Source: Ensifer adhaerens (GTDB lineage: Bacteria > Pseudomonadota > Alphaproteobacteria > Rhizobiales > Rhizobiaceae). Taken from it: a stretch of DNA of 64,000 nt. Location of the stretch: assembly GCF_002940685.1 (NCBI RefSeq), contig NZ_PNFP01000011.1, positions 124,001 to 188,000 of the forward strand. The letters run 5' to 3'. The translations under genes and the position numbers were made by a program. The stretch's first letter is position 1. Every line of letters starts with the position of its first letter. The notes under the pieces are model-generated. The model had not been told where the DNA came from. It worked only from the letters and a program-made list of their open reading frames with translations, and ran no database searches. Positions 8,277 to 16,804 of the stretch are shown one piece after another.

Positions 8277-9396
8277 TCCCGGCACGAGACGGGCAGCGCC
8301 CTGGGCGCTGCTTGTTGCCGCCCTGGTCTGTTGGGCTGCGCTTTCGCATGGCGGTTCGGCGCTCGCGAGTGAGGCTGCGGTTGCGCGTTTCGGCATCAAC
8401 CGCCTCAATCTCGCCTGGCTGAAGCCTGCCGAACAGGAGCGCATCCTTCAGGAAATTGCCGACAGCGGCGCCACGCATGTGCGGCTCTCGCTGTCGCGTC
8501 CCGTCGACAAGAGCATCGACGCGCTGGAGATCGCCAACCGGCTGGGGCTGCGGATCCTTCTCGAAATCCAGTTGTCGAACAAGAGCTATTATGCCGACAC
8601 TGTCCGGCCGAGAACCGGCTTCGGGCGCATCTGGGATATCAACCGCCTGTCGGACCTCGACCTTGACCGCTACCGTGCCGGCCTCAAGGCGGCGCTGAAG
8701 CGCATGGACGCGCTCGGCATCCGGCTGGATGCGGTGGAACCCGGAAACGAGATCAACCTCGCGGGCTATAACGGCGACCTCGCCGTCTACGAGAAACCCG
8801 GCCAGCCAACGCCACGCAGCGTCACCGATCTCAGGGATCGTGCCGCATTCGAAAAGGGGCTCGATAAGTATGTCGAGGCGCTCAGGGTCACGCGTGAAGA
8901 AATGCAGCAAAGCGAGAGCCGTGATGCGGTCATCGTCTCCGCCGGGCTCGCCGACATGGGCGCCAGGCAGGCGGACCGGGAGGGCATGGAGCGTCTGGAC
9001 CCGGCCGAGGTGATTGCGCTTCTGAAGACGAAGGGCATGGACAGGTTCGTCGACGCCTATGGCATCCACATCTATCCTGCCCGCAAGGATCCAAAGGCGA
9101 TCCGGTCCGTGGCAACCAAGCTGCTCGACTTCTGCGAGCCCGCCGATCAGGGGCGGCCCTGCTGGGTGACGGAGTGGGGGATCGGCAACAGGGCGCAGAG
9201 CTGCCCCGTCGACGATCGTGAACGCGAAGGCGCGATGACCGCCATGCGGACCGTCTTCGAGCAGTTTTCAAAAGAGAAGCGGCTGGACGCGGCCTACTAT
9301 TACGACTGGGACACCGAGAAAAATTACCGGCTGTGGCGCTGCGGCAAGCTCAGCCCGGCCGGCGCGCTTGCAATCGAACCAGCCAACGACGACTGA
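8251..9396 (+). CDS. Secreted glycoside hydrolase, clan GH-A type (GH5/GH39-like)
   Basis: About 381 residues. The likely start is GTG at 8251 (TTG at 8266 also possible). Either gives a Sec signal peptide with hydrophobic core WALLVAALVCWAAL and a cleavage site near ALA-SEA. The mature part is a (beta/alpha)8-type hydrolase. E167 in AVEPGNEINLAG matches the acid/base in the NE motif. E308 in CWVTEWGIGNRAQ matches the nucleophile. The end, AAYYYDWDTEKNY, fits the last barrel strand. Starting inside the pyruvyltransferase-like gene implies co-translation, so the enzyme probably trims or processes the polysaccharide of this cluster in the periplasm or outside, as ExoK does for succinoglycan. 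The exact GH family is not certain. Confidence 0.78.
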   Translation: MRSNRLAFNPGTRRAAPWALLVAALVCWAALSHGGSALASEAAVARFGINRLNLAWLKPAEQERILQEIADSGATHVRLSLSRPVDKSIDALEIANRLGLRILLEIQLSNKSYYADTVRPRTGFGRIWDINRLSDLDLDRYRAGLKAALKRMDALGIRLDAVEPGNEINLAGYNGDLAVYEKPGQPTPRSVTDLRDRAAFEKGLDKYVEALRVTREEMQQSESRDAVIVSAGLADMGARQADREGMERLDPAEVIALLKTKGMDRFVDAYGIHIYPARKDPKAIRSVATKLLDFCEPADQGRPCWVTEWGIGNRAQSCPVDDREREGAMTAMRTVFEQFSKEKRLDAAYYYDWDTEKNYRLWRCGKLSPAGALAIEPANDD

Positions 9397-9417
9397 CGCC
9401 ACGCCGGCTGCGGCGTC
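9395..9417. terminator. Weak hairpin after the glycoside hydrolase
   Basis: GACGCC (9395-9400) and GGCGTC (9412-9417) pair across 11 bases, just after the stop of the hydrolase gene and before the convergent small HTH gene. GC-rich with no U-run; a plausible but weak end-of-transcript signal. Confidence 0.3.
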
Positions 9418-9442
9418 GCAACGGTCGGGCGTTCCTGCCGGA

Positions 9443-9685
9443 TCAGCGCCGCGCCGCGCGGCTTGTCGCGGGTTCCAAACCCTTGCCGCGGTACGTGACG
9501 GGAATGCCAAGTTCCTCGTGGGTTCGGGTCAGCTTCTCGAGCCAGGTCGCCAGTTCTTCCGGAACCTCTTCTTCACCCGTCTCCATCGCCTCGATCCATG
9601 CCAGGTTGCAATGCAGCGCGCTCGCCAGATTGATCGGCGTCCAACGAAGAACGAGAAGGCATTGGGTGAAACGGGCGGGGGTCAT
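9443..9685 (-). CDS. Small HTH-like protein
   Basis: An 80-residue cytosolic protein starting MTPARFTQCLLVLRWTP (ATG at 9685; a GTG start 7 codons upstream is less likely). The order of short helices, including LRWTPINLASAL, HCNLAWIEAMETG and VPEELATWLEKLTR, resembles the helix-turn-helix of XRE-type DNA-binding proteins, with the tail trailing off as a charged segment. It is shorter than usual for a full regulator. It stands alone, convergent with the hydrolase gene and divergent from trkH. A dyad about 60 bp upstream (9744-9762) could be its operator. Function is inferred from shape only. Confidence 0.6.
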   Translation of the reverse strand: MTPARFTQCLLVLRWTPINLASALHCNLAWIEAMETGEEEVPEELATWLEKLTRTHEELGIPVTYRGKGLEPATSRAARR

Positions 9686-10037
9686 CGGTGGTGCTCTAGG
9701 TTGCATGTGGAACGGATGAAGCAGGCTTTACACGTGCAAATAAGTCAAGGTGATGACTTGACGCGCCCAAAAGCTGTGATCTTTTCGTGAGTTAGATTTG
9801 AAAGGGCAAAATGCCGCAGTGCAGCATGCGATTGACGCGTCTTGCCCGGTGTGTGCCGGAGGCGCCTGTAGCCTCTTTGGGTTCCCGACGGACAAATCGG
9901 CGAAAACACGGGGACTGATCGCCGCCTGCCGAACGGTTCTCACCCCCAAGCCGGTGCAAATCGCGCGCCTTTGAGGTTGAATGGCGCAAATTCCGATGAC
10001 CGATTCGGTCCTGGACAAGCGCTGAGGCGATCGACCG
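9686..10037. other. Intergenic region between the small HTH gene and trkH
   Basis: About 350 bp without a convincing gene. The one long minus-strand frame here has no family resemblance and lacks a ribosome-binding site. The region holds the 9744-9762 dyad and presumably the divergent promoters of both flanking genes. Confidence 0.5.
9744..9762. promoter_or_regulatory. Dyad GTCAAG-N7-CTTGAC, possible operator
   Basis: Perfect 6-bp arms GTCAAG (9744-9749) and CTTGAC (9757-9762) around a 7-base spacer, 60-80 bp upstream of the small HTH gene. The minus strand reads TTGACT across the left arm, a possible -35 element, so a protein bound here could control that gene. Confidence 0.4.
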
Positions 10038-11492
10038 TTGCATGCACCCCTTTACCAGACCGCGATCAACATCGCCGCGAAGGCCGCGTTCTATCTGTCG
10101 CTGGCGATGCTGCTCCCGGCCGCCGTCGACCTGTTCTATGACCATCCCAACTGGAAAGTTTTCGCCGGTTCGGCCTTCGTGACCGGAGGGCTGTCGCTCC
10201 TGGCGATCGCTGCCACGCAGGGCGGTGCGCCGCTGTTCAACCGCAAGATGGGCTTCCTCGTCGTAAACCTTCTCTGGATCGTCATCTCTCTCGTCGGCGC
10301 CATGCCCTTCTGGCTGTCGTCGCTGAAGCTCGATTTCGCCAAGGCGTTCTTCGAATCGGTTTCCGGCATCACGACGACGGGGTCGACCGTCATCAGCGGC
10401 CTCGACCACGCGCCGCCGGGCATTCTGCTCTGGCGTTCGGTTCTGCACTGGCTCGGCGGCATCGGGATCGTGGCGCTCGGGCTCTTCGTCATGCCCTATC
10501 TTCGGGTCGGCGGCATGTCCTTCTTCAAGATGGAATCCTCGGACACCACCGAGAAGCCCTTCGCTCGCATCGTCACCTTCACCCGCGCCTTCGTCCTCAT
10601 CTACGTCGTGATGACGGTGACGTGCACGATCATCTATTCCTACCTCGGGATGAGCCGGTTCGACGCCATCAATCATGCGATGTCAACGGTCGCAACCGGT
10701 GGCTTCTCCACCCATGATGCCTCGCTGGGCTACTTCAAGAGCCTGCCGATCCTCTGGGTCGCGACCTTCTTCATGACGCTGAGCAGCCTGCCATTTTCAG
10801 TGCTCATCCTCTTCATCGTTCGTGGCCGGCTCGACACGCTGAAGGATCCGCAGATCATCGTCTTTCTGTCCTATCTGACGATACTTGCGCTCGCGGCAAG
10901 CCTCTATCAGCGGCTGGTCAACGGCGTCGCCGCCAACGAGGCGTTGGCGCATGCCTTCTTCACCGTCTCATCCATCCTGTCGACAACCGGCTTTGCCAGC
11001 GACGACTACATGCTCTGGGGGGAGTTCATCGTCGCGCTTGCCTTTGCCGCCACCTTCATGGGCGGCTGCTCCGGCTCCACGGCCGGCGGCATGAAGGCCT
11101 ACCGTTTCATCATCATCTTCAATTCGATCCGCGCGGGTCTCTTCAAGCTGATCTACCCCAATGCGGTCCACACCGTGCGGTATGGCAAGACCCTCGTCGA
11201 TATCGACGTGCAGCGCACCGTGTTCATGTTTTTCACGGCCTACATGTTCATCTGGGCTTTCGGCAGCCTGGCGATGGGGGCCATGGGCTACGATCTCGTC
11301 ACTGCTGTGTCGGCAGTCGCAACGGCGCTTTCCAACGTTGGCGCCGGTCTCGGCCCGATCATCGGGCCGGCCGGCAATTTCTCGACGCTGACCGACCCGG
11401 CGCTCTATCTCCTGTCACTGATGATGCTGCTCGGCCGTCTGGAAATCCTCACCGTTCTGGTCATCCTGACGCCGCTCTTCTGGAAGAACTGA
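10038..11492 (+). CDS. trkH: TrkH-family potassium uptake protein
   Basis: A 484-residue inner-membrane K+ channel/transporter subunit that imports potassium, normally gated by a cytosolic TrkA ring. The start appears to be TTG at 10038: an in-frame TGA lies 15 bases upstream and a GAGGCG precedes it at 8 bases spacing. The four selectivity-filter loops are visible in order: SGITTTGSTV, STVATGGFSTH, SILSTTGFAS and LSNVGAGLGP, each with the conserved glycine, between paired membrane helices. The segment CSGSTAGGMK, a regulatory part of TrkH proteins, is also present. Length matches the family. No trkA lies next to it. It ends 29 bp from the convergent exoP. Confidence 0.92.
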   Translation: MHAPLYQTAINIAAKAAFYLSLAMLLPAAVDLFYDHPNWKVFAGSAFVTGGLSLLAIAATQGGAPLFNRKMGFLVVNLLWIVISLVGAMPFWLSSLKLDFAKAFFESVSGITTTGSTVISGLDHAPPGILLWRSVLHWLGGIGIVALGLFVMPYLRVGGMSFFKMESSDTTEKPFARIVTFTRAFVLIYVVMTVTCTIIYSYLGMSRFDAINHAMSTVATGGFSTHDASLGYFKSLPILWVATFFMTLSSLPFSVLILFIVRGRLDTLKDPQIIVFLSYLTILALAASLYQRLVNGVAANEALAHAFFTVSSILSTTGFASDDYMLWGEFIVALAFAATFMGGCSGSTAGGMKAYRFIIIFNSIRAGLFKLIYPNAVHTVRYGKTLVDIDVQRTVFMFFTAYMFIWAFGSLAMGAMGYDLVTAVSAVATALSNVGAGLGPIIGPAGNFSTLTDPALYLLSLMMLLGRLEILTVLVILTPLFWKN

Positions 11493-11521
11493 GCGGTGGA
11501 TCACGGCGAGGCGCGCCCGCA

Positions 11522-13882
11522 TCAGGCGGCCTCGGTTTTGCGGCGCGTGCCGGCGCTTTCGATGTAGTACTTCTCATACCGGTGGCGATAATGCTCGGCA
11601 CCGCCAAAGTCGCTGTACTTTGCCAGTTCCTGCATGTCGGTCTTGTTGAGGATCACACCGAGGATCTTGGAATTGATCTGCGGTTCTGAATGCAACAGCT
11701 CCCGCACCAGCCGCGACGGGGTCCGTCCCCATTCCGCGACGAAGAGGAAGCCATCCGCGAGCGGTGTAAAGGCCTTGGCATCGACGACCGGGGCGAGTGC
11801 CGCGAGGTCGACGACCACATAGTCGAACGACTTGCGGGCATTGTCGATGAGCTCGGCCATGGCCGGAGACGCAAGCAGGTCATGGCTGTCATACGGGCCG
11901 TTTCCTGCTACCGCTTCACCGCCGACCGGGAGGATCGCAAGCTTCGTCTGCTGATCGATCTTGATGCCGGCCGGCCAGGAGGCCTGTCCGGTCAGTGCTT
12001 CCACCAGGCCCGACTTCGGCGGCGGATTGATCATCTTGCTGAGGCCCGGTTTGCGGATGTCGGCATCGATCAGCAGGGTCTTCTTGCCGCTTGCGGCGAG
12101 CAGGGCCGCGAAATTTGCCGCAATGATCGATTTGCCCTCATCGGGCACCGCCGAAGCGATGCCGATGACGCGTGAACCGTTGCCGGTCAGCATCCGGTCG
12201 CAGGCGAGTTTGGCGTTGCGGAAGGTTTCCGTGAAGGACGAGCGGGGTGCGTCGAGCACGATACGGCTGAGACGCTCGAACGAGGGAGCCCCTTGCGTTA
12301 CCGGCAGCGGCGTCTTGTTTTTCATCAGCTTGGCACGAACGAGATCCGTGGTTCCGGGCTGACGCGGGCCGACCAATGGAATGTAGCCGAAGGAACGGTG
12401 GCCGAGGATGGAGCGCACGTCGCCTTCCAGCCGGAAAGTCCGCTCGCGAAACTCCTGGAAGGCGGCAAACGCGCCCCCTGCCATCAGGCCGAGCACCGCC
12501 GAAAGGGCCAGCACCATCGTCTTCTTCGGGCTCGAAGGCGAGGCCGGGACGCCGGCGCTGGAAATCACGCGCGCCTTTGCGATCGGGAAGGAGCGCTGCT
12601 GCGAGGCCTGCTCGTAGCGGTTCAGATAGGTCTCGTAGAGCGTCTTCAGTGCCGCCGCCCGTTGTTCCAGCTCGCGCAGGTGCACGAGCGAGAGGTTTGC
12701 GTTGGCGTTGCGGCCGGTGGTGCCCTCGATGTTTTCCCGCAGCGACGCCTCGCGTGAGCGTGCCACCTCGTACTCGTTGCGGTAGCTCGCCGTCAGCTGC
12801 TGCAGTTCCTGGAAGATCTGGCGGCCGACATCGGTTTTCTCCTTGCGGAGCGACACGGCCTGCGGATGGTCGGCGCCGAAGCTCTGGCTCACCTCCTGTT
12901 CGCGCTTGCTGACCGCAAGGTAGCGGGTGCGCAGTTCGCGGATGACCGAGTTGTCGCCTTCCTTGGCGGAAATCGTTGCGTTCTTGACGGCTGTTTCCGG
13001 TCCCTGGTCGACGATCGCCTGGAATTGCTTGTAGCGCGCAGAGGCGCTTGCGCTGTCGGCCTGGGCAATGATGAGCTGGCTGTTGAGATCGGCCAGCTGC
13101 TGTTCCGACATGAGCTCGCCGCGGGCGAGTGTCAGGCCGTTTTCGCTGCGGTACTTTTCCACCTCGAGCGACGCGGCCTGCGTGCGCTGCCTAAGGTCCG
13201 CGAGACGCTCCTGAAGCCACACCGAGGCGCGTTCCGTCGCCTCGAAATTGGCATTGAGCTGGTCATTGAGATAGGCGTCGGCGTAGGTCCGGACGATCCC
13301 GGCCGCCAGTTGCGGATCACTGGAGCGATAGGCGAGCGAGACGACGGAGCTTCGCGTCACGCGTTCGACCGCCAGTCCCTGCTGCAGCAGTGCCGCCGCC
13401 TTCTGCCTCCGGCCGTTGCGGGCCATATCCTCGGAAATCTCCGGCCCGCTCGAAAAGATGCTCGTGACGGACTTCAGCCCGTCCTTGACGACGTCGGATG
13501 GCGAACGGGGCGGATTGAGAACCGTGTCGTTGTCGGCAAGGTTCATCTTGTCGACAACACGCAGGGCAAGCTCGCCGGATTTCAGGATTTCCACGGCGCT
13601 CGCAATCTGGGTGTCGAGCAGGGCGCTGTTTTGCGGCGGCGCCTGTTCTTCGGCAAACTTCGACAGGTTCTCGTCGAGCAGGATCTGCGTCATCGACGTA
13701 TAGAACGGCGTTGCGAAAATCAGATAGGCGACACCGAGCGCGATGAAGAGCGCCACGAACAGGCCGACAGTTCTGGCGCGACGGACGACGACCGAAAACA
13801 GTCGGTCGAGGTCGATGAAGCCGTCGGGCTCCTCCACGTTGCGCGGTACGACACTGTTGAAGGGGAGACTTCTTTGGTTCAT
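11522..13882 (-). CDS. exoP: Succinoglycan chain-length/transport protein, Wzz-BY-kinase ExoP
   Basis: A 786-residue inner-membrane polysaccharide co-polymerase with a cytosolic tyrosine autokinase domain. It controls polymerisation and export of succinoglycan with ExoQ and ExoT. Order: a Wzz domain with a first membrane helix (VGLFVALFIALGVAYLIFA, near residue 40), a long periplasmic coiled coil (about 200-420), a second helix (VLALSAVLGLMAGGAFAAF), then the BY-kinase with Walker A in PDEGKSIIAANFAALL (about 580) and Walker A' LLIDADIRKPGL. The C-terminus has a tyrosine cluster (YSDF, HYRHRYEKYYIES), the usual autophosphorylation region. It is last in the minus-strand exo operon and separated from exoN by a strong hairpin. 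Confidence 0.95.
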   Translation of the reverse strand: MNQRSLPFNSVVPRNVEEPDGFIDLDRLFSVVVRRARTVGLFVALFIALGVAYLIFATPFYTSMTQILLDENLSKFAEEQAPPQNSALLDTQIASAVEILKSGELALRVVDKMNLADNDTVLNPPRSPSDVVKDGLKSVTSIFSSGPEISEDMARNGRRQKAAALLQQGLAVERVTRSSVVSLAYRSSDPQLAAGIVRTYADAYLNDQLNANFEATERASVWLQERLADLRQRTQAASLEVEKYRSENGLTLARGELMSEQQLADLNSQLIIAQADSASASARYKQFQAIVDQGPETAVKNATISAKEGDNSVIRELRTRYLAVSKREQEVSQSFGADHPQAVSLRKEKTDVGRQIFQELQQLTASYRNEYEVARSREASLRENIEGTTGRNANANLSLVHLRELEQRAAALKTLYETYLNRYEQASQQRSFPIAKARVISSAGVPASPSSPKKTMVLALSAVLGLMAGGAFAAFQEFRERTFRLEGDVRSILGHRSFGYIPLVGPRQPGTTDLVRAKLMKNKTPLPVTQGAPSFERLSRIVLDAPRSSFTETFRNAKLACDRMLTGNGSRVIGIASAVPDEGKSIIAANFAALLAASGKKTLLIDADIRKPGLSKMINPPPKSGLVEALTGQASWPAGIKIDQQTKLAILPVGGEAVAGNGPYDSHDLLASPAMAELIDNARKSFDYVVVDLAALAPVVDAKAFTPLADGFLFVAEWGRTPSRLVRELLHSEPQINSKILGVILNKTDMQELAKYSDFGGAEHYRHRYEKYYIESAGTRRKTEAA

Positions 13883-13919
13883 TGGGTCGCTCTGTCCGTT
13901 TCCCTTTGGTCCGAAGGCC

Positions 13920-13946
13920 GGCGCCTCTTCCTTTGAAAGAGGCGCC
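13920..13946 (-). terminator. Hairpin between exoN and exoP
   Basis: GGCGCCTCTT (13920-13929) and AAGAGGCGCC (13937-13946) form a perfect 10-bp stem with a 7-base loop in the 72-bp gap between exoN and exoP. Read on the minus strand there is no U-run, so it may be a partial terminator or mRNA-stability element that sets exoP expression apart from the upstream genes. Confidence 0.55.
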
Positions 13947-13954
13947 AGAGCCGG

Positions 13955-14860
13955 TTATGCGGCGCGGATGCGGCCTTCGTGAGACAGGACCATGTCCTTG
14001 ACCGAAGCATAGACCGCGTCGCCGAGATCGGAGCGCGCCAGCGCGAAGGCGACATTGGCCGCAATGAAACCTTCCTTGGAGCCGCAGTCGAACGTGCGCC
14101 CGTCATAGGGATGGGCGTGAAACGCTTGATTTTGCGACAGTTTCAGCATGCCGTCGGTCAACTGGATCTCGTTTCCCGCACCGCGCGGCTGGTGGGCGAG
14201 TATGTCGAAGATCTGCGGCTGCAGGATGTAACGGCCGTTCAGATAAAAATTCGAAGGGGCTTCGCCCATACGCGGCTTTTCGACCATTTGGGTGACTTCG
14301 AAGCCGTAGGGGACGGCCGCGCCCTTGCCGACGATGCCATATTTCGAGGCATCTTCCGGTACGCACTGCTCGACGCCGACAACGTTGCCGCCGGTCTGGC
14401 GGTAAAGGTCGACAAGGCCGGCCATGCAGCCGCGCCCGCCGTGGCACAGCATGTCCGGCAGGAGCAGGGCGAAGGGCTCGTCGCCGATGAGATCGCGGGC
14501 GCACCAGACGGCATGGCCGAGGCCGAGCGGCGCCTGCTGCCGGGTAAAGCTGACGGAACCGGCGCGGGGAAGCATCTCCTCGAGTTCGGAAATCTGGGCA
14601 TTCTTGCCGGAACGGGAGAGCGACGAGATCAGCTCCGGCGTGTCGTCGAAGTGGTCTTCGATCGCCTGCTTGTTGCGGCTGGTTACGAATACGATGTGCT
14701 CGATGCCCGCTTCGCGGGCTTCATCGACCGCATATTGCACGACCGGACGATCGACGATCGTCAACATCTCCTTCGGTATCGCCTTCGTCGCGGGAAGAAA
14801 CCGCGTTCCATTGCCGGCGACCGGGATCACAGCTTTCCTGACGGTCCTGATACGGTCCAT
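13955..14860 (-). CDS. exoN: UTP-glucose-1-phosphate uridylyltransferase ExoN
   Basis: A 301-residue GalU-type enzyme making UDP-glucose from UTP and glucose-1-phosphate, the glucosyl donor for succinoglycan. The nucleotide-binding signature [20 protein letters not shown] followed by KEML lies at the N-terminus. Further marks are VDEAREAGI and a [20 protein letters not shown] block near residue 205. Length is typical of the family. It follows exoO by 4 bases in the same minus-strand operon. ATG at 14860. GalU from elsewhere in the genome could also serve, but the position directly before exoP matches exoN of the Sinorhizobium cluster. Confidence 0.94.
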   Translation of the reverse strand: MDRIRTVRKAVIPVAGNGTRFLPATKAIPKEMLTIVDRPVVQYAVDEAREAGIEHIVFVTSRNKQAIEDHFDDTPELISSLSRSGKNAQISELEEMLPRAGSVSFTRQQAPLGLGHAVWCARDLIGDEPFALLLPDMLCHGGRGCMAGLVDLYRQTGGNVVGVEQCVPEDASKYGIVGKGAAVPYGFEVTQMVEKPRMGEAPSNFYLNGRYILQPQIFDILAHQPRGAGNEIQLTDGMLKLSQNQAFHAHPYDGRTFDCGSKEGFIAANVAFALARSDLGDAVYASVKDMVLSHEGRIRAA

Positions 14861-14864
14861 GCTT

Positions 14865-15878
14865 TTATCCTTTACTTACGTGTGGGCTTTCGCCCGAGGT
14901 GGGTCGTTTGGCCGCCACCGCGGTGGCAGGCTTCATGCGTGCGATTGGCGCAAGCAGCCGGCGCAATCGCACGGCGATCGGCATTCTGAGGTGCCGAAGC
15001 GCTCTGGGGTTGGTCAGAGCCACCCGGGTGGCTCCGGCCAACGATCTGGATTTCAGGTGCTCGACGAGGCGAAGGAAGGCATGTGCCTCGACGAGGCTTT
15101 TCTCGCGCCGGCGCTGCATTGCCTGAGCCTCGGCATCGAGGCTGTGCCTGGCAAGGAATTCCCGGTCGGCCGTCATCATCGCTTCGATGTGGCGAAGTTC
15201 GAGCACGCGCGAGATCGAGCCTTCGCGGATGTGGTAGCAATAGCCGGCGGAGGGATCGATGGCGCAGCGCCCGCCATGGGCAAGCGCCGAGGCGAGCAGG
15301 ATGTAGTCCTCGCCGATCCGGATCGTTTCCTCGAAGCGCAGGCGATGCGCATTCAGGAACCGACGCTCGAAGATCGGCTTCATGTAGCCGAAATTGTAGG
15401 TCGAACGGAACAGCACATTGGAGCCGATGAAGGCGGCAAGCGTCAGCGTCCGACGACGCGCAAGCTCGGCTTCGGGAAACATGCGCTCAAGTCTGCCGTC
15501 GAGGTTCAGCACGTCGATGTTGTCGACAACGATCCGGGCATCGGTCCTCGATGCAAGACCGATCATGCGCGACAGCCGCCCGGGGCTGACGGTGTCGTCC
15601 GCGTCGAGAATGGCGATCCAGTTGCCACGCGCCGCTTCGAGACCGGCATTGCGCGCGCCGCCCGGCCCGCGGTTCTCGGCAAGCCGCAGCAGCCGCACGC
15701 GCGGATCGGCGACCTCTTCGACGACCACACAGGTATCGTCCTTCGAGCAGTCGTCGACGACGATCACCTCGACGTCGACGTCTGACTGTTCAAGCGCGCT
15801 GTCGATGGCGCGGCGGATCGTGTCGGCGGCGTTGTAGGCCGCGATAACGAAGCTGACGTCGGGAGCGCGTTGCGTCAT
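14865..15878 (-). CDS. exoO: Succinoglycan glucosyltransferase ExoO (GT2)
   Basis: A 337-residue GT-A fold transferase. In the succinoglycan pathway ExoO adds the fourth glucose (beta-1,6) to the lipid-linked repeat on the cytoplasmic side. The domain starts [20 protein letters not shown]. The VVDDCSKDD and [15 protein letters not shown] motifs and the metal-binding DADD ([11 protein letters not shown], near residue 95) are intact, and [12 protein letters not shown] holds the later acidic motif. The ATG at 15878 overlaps the exoM stop in an ATGA junction, so a longer upstream extension of the frame was discarded. Linkage assignment rests on order in the cluster and family knowledge, not on the sequence alone. 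Confidence 0.9.
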   Translation of the reverse strand: MTQRAPDVSFVIAAYNAADTIRRAIDSALEQSDVDVEVIVVDDCSKDDTCVVVEEVADPRVRLLRLAENRGPGGARNAGLEAARGNWIAILDADDTVSPGRLSRMIGLASRTDARIVVDNIDVLNLDGRLERMFPEAELARRRTLTLAAFIGSNVLFRSTYNFGYMKPIFERRFLNAHRLRFEETIRIGEDYILLASALAHGGRCAIDPSAGYCYHIREGSISRVLELRHIEAMMTADREFLARHSLDAEAQAMQRRREKSLVEAHAFLRLVEHLKSRSLAGATRVALTNPRALRHLRMPIAVRLRRLLAPIARMKPATAVAAKRPTSGESPHVSKG

Positions 15879-16804
15879 CAGGCGGTCGCCGCTCCGTACT
15901 GCCGAAGCTCGCGCACGCCGATGAGGCCGCTGACGACGCCCGCATGCATGATTGCGCGCAGCGCGTAGCGTGAACGGGCGACCGGCGATCCGAACAGCAG
16001 CAGGCTTGCGAGGCCGCAATAGGCGGATTTCGCCGTCGCGCGGGCGATTTCGGCAATTTGCCTGCCGGGTTGGCCCGGCACACTCAAGAGCCGGCCATGG
16101 GTCTGGCCGGAGCGGAAGCGACGTTTCGCGAGCCAGGCAAGCCGTGCGCGTTTCTCCGGCACCGGTTCGAAGACCAGGGCGTCCGGCGCATAGGCGAGAC
16201 GCCCGCCGTCCGCATGCATGTGACGGAAGAACTCCGTATCCTCGCCGCCCGTCTGGCCGAGTGCCAGATTGAACCGCCTGTTGAAAAGGACCGGGCGGGT
16301 GAGATCGATGAGGACATTGCAGGTGTAGCCGGTGCGGATCTCGCCATCGACCCAGACCGGCCGGGTCGAATGAAAATCGCCGCGGCGCATCCAGTTCGGA
16401 GCCGACAGCGTATACTCGGCGCGAACCGGACCCAGCACGACATCGGCGCCGGTCGCATGCGCGGTATCGAGCAGTTGAACGAGCCAGGTCCTCGACACCG
16501 TTTCGTCATCGTCGACGAAGGCGAGATAGTGACCGGTGCTGTTGTCGAGACAGGCATTGCGGGCAATCGAGATGTTGGAAGCCGGGCAATGCACGTAGAG
16601 GATCTCGCAAGGCATGGTCGGGCGCATCTGGTTGACCAGCGCCTCGGCACTCGGCGTCACATCATTGTCGGCGACGATGATACGGATCTCCACGTCGGCG
16701 GGCACCGTGATGAGCGCGAGGGAATGCAGCGTTTCTGCAAGCTCCGGCCGGCGAAACGTGCACACTGCAATGTCGATCTGTGTCCGGGCCGTGGTGTTCG
16801 TCAT
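15878..16804 (-). CDS. exoM: Succinoglycan glucosyltransferase ExoM (GT2)
   Basis: A 308-residue GT2 transferase. In the pathway ExoM adds the third glucose (beta-1,4). It begins MTNTTARTQIDIAVCTFRRP, a typical GT2 first strand, with the ASNISIARNACLDN motif and the DxD-like VDDDETV (AFVDDDETVSRTW) near residue 100. The GGEDTEFFRHMHADGG motif provides the acidic catalytic region. A hydrophobic stretch close to the C-terminus (SAYCGLASLLLFG) suggests membrane association. The ATG overlaps the exoA stop (ATGA at 16801-16804), and the gene in turn overlaps exoO, so exoL-A-M-O are translationally coupled. Confidence 0.9.
   Translation of the reverse strand: MTNTTARTQIDIAVCTFRRPELAETLHSLALITVPADVEIRIIVADNDVTPSAEALVNQMRPTMPCEILYVHCPASNISIARNACLDNSTGHYLAFVDDDETVSRTWLVQLLDTAHATGADVVLGPVRAEYTLSAPNWMRRGDFHSTRPVWVDGEIRTGYTCNVLIDLTRPVLFNRRFNLALGQTGGEDTEFFRHMHADGGRLAYAPDALVFEPVPEKRARLAWLAKRRFRSGQTHGRLLSVPGQPGRQIAEIARATAKSAYCGLASLLLFGSPVARSRYALRAIMHAGVVSGLIGVRELRQYGAATA

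Noticed and set aside
9728-10018. 96-codon minus-strand frame upstream of trkH
   Set aside because: Cysteine/arginine-rich, no ribosome-binding site, no helix or domain pattern; treated as non-coding.
13548-13557. TTGTCGACAA inside exoP, and again at 15520-15529 inside exoO
   Set aside because: Same 10-mer as in the 48042 operator candidate, but within coding sequence where Val/Asp/Asn codons produce it by chance. It shows that the 10-mer alone is not specific.
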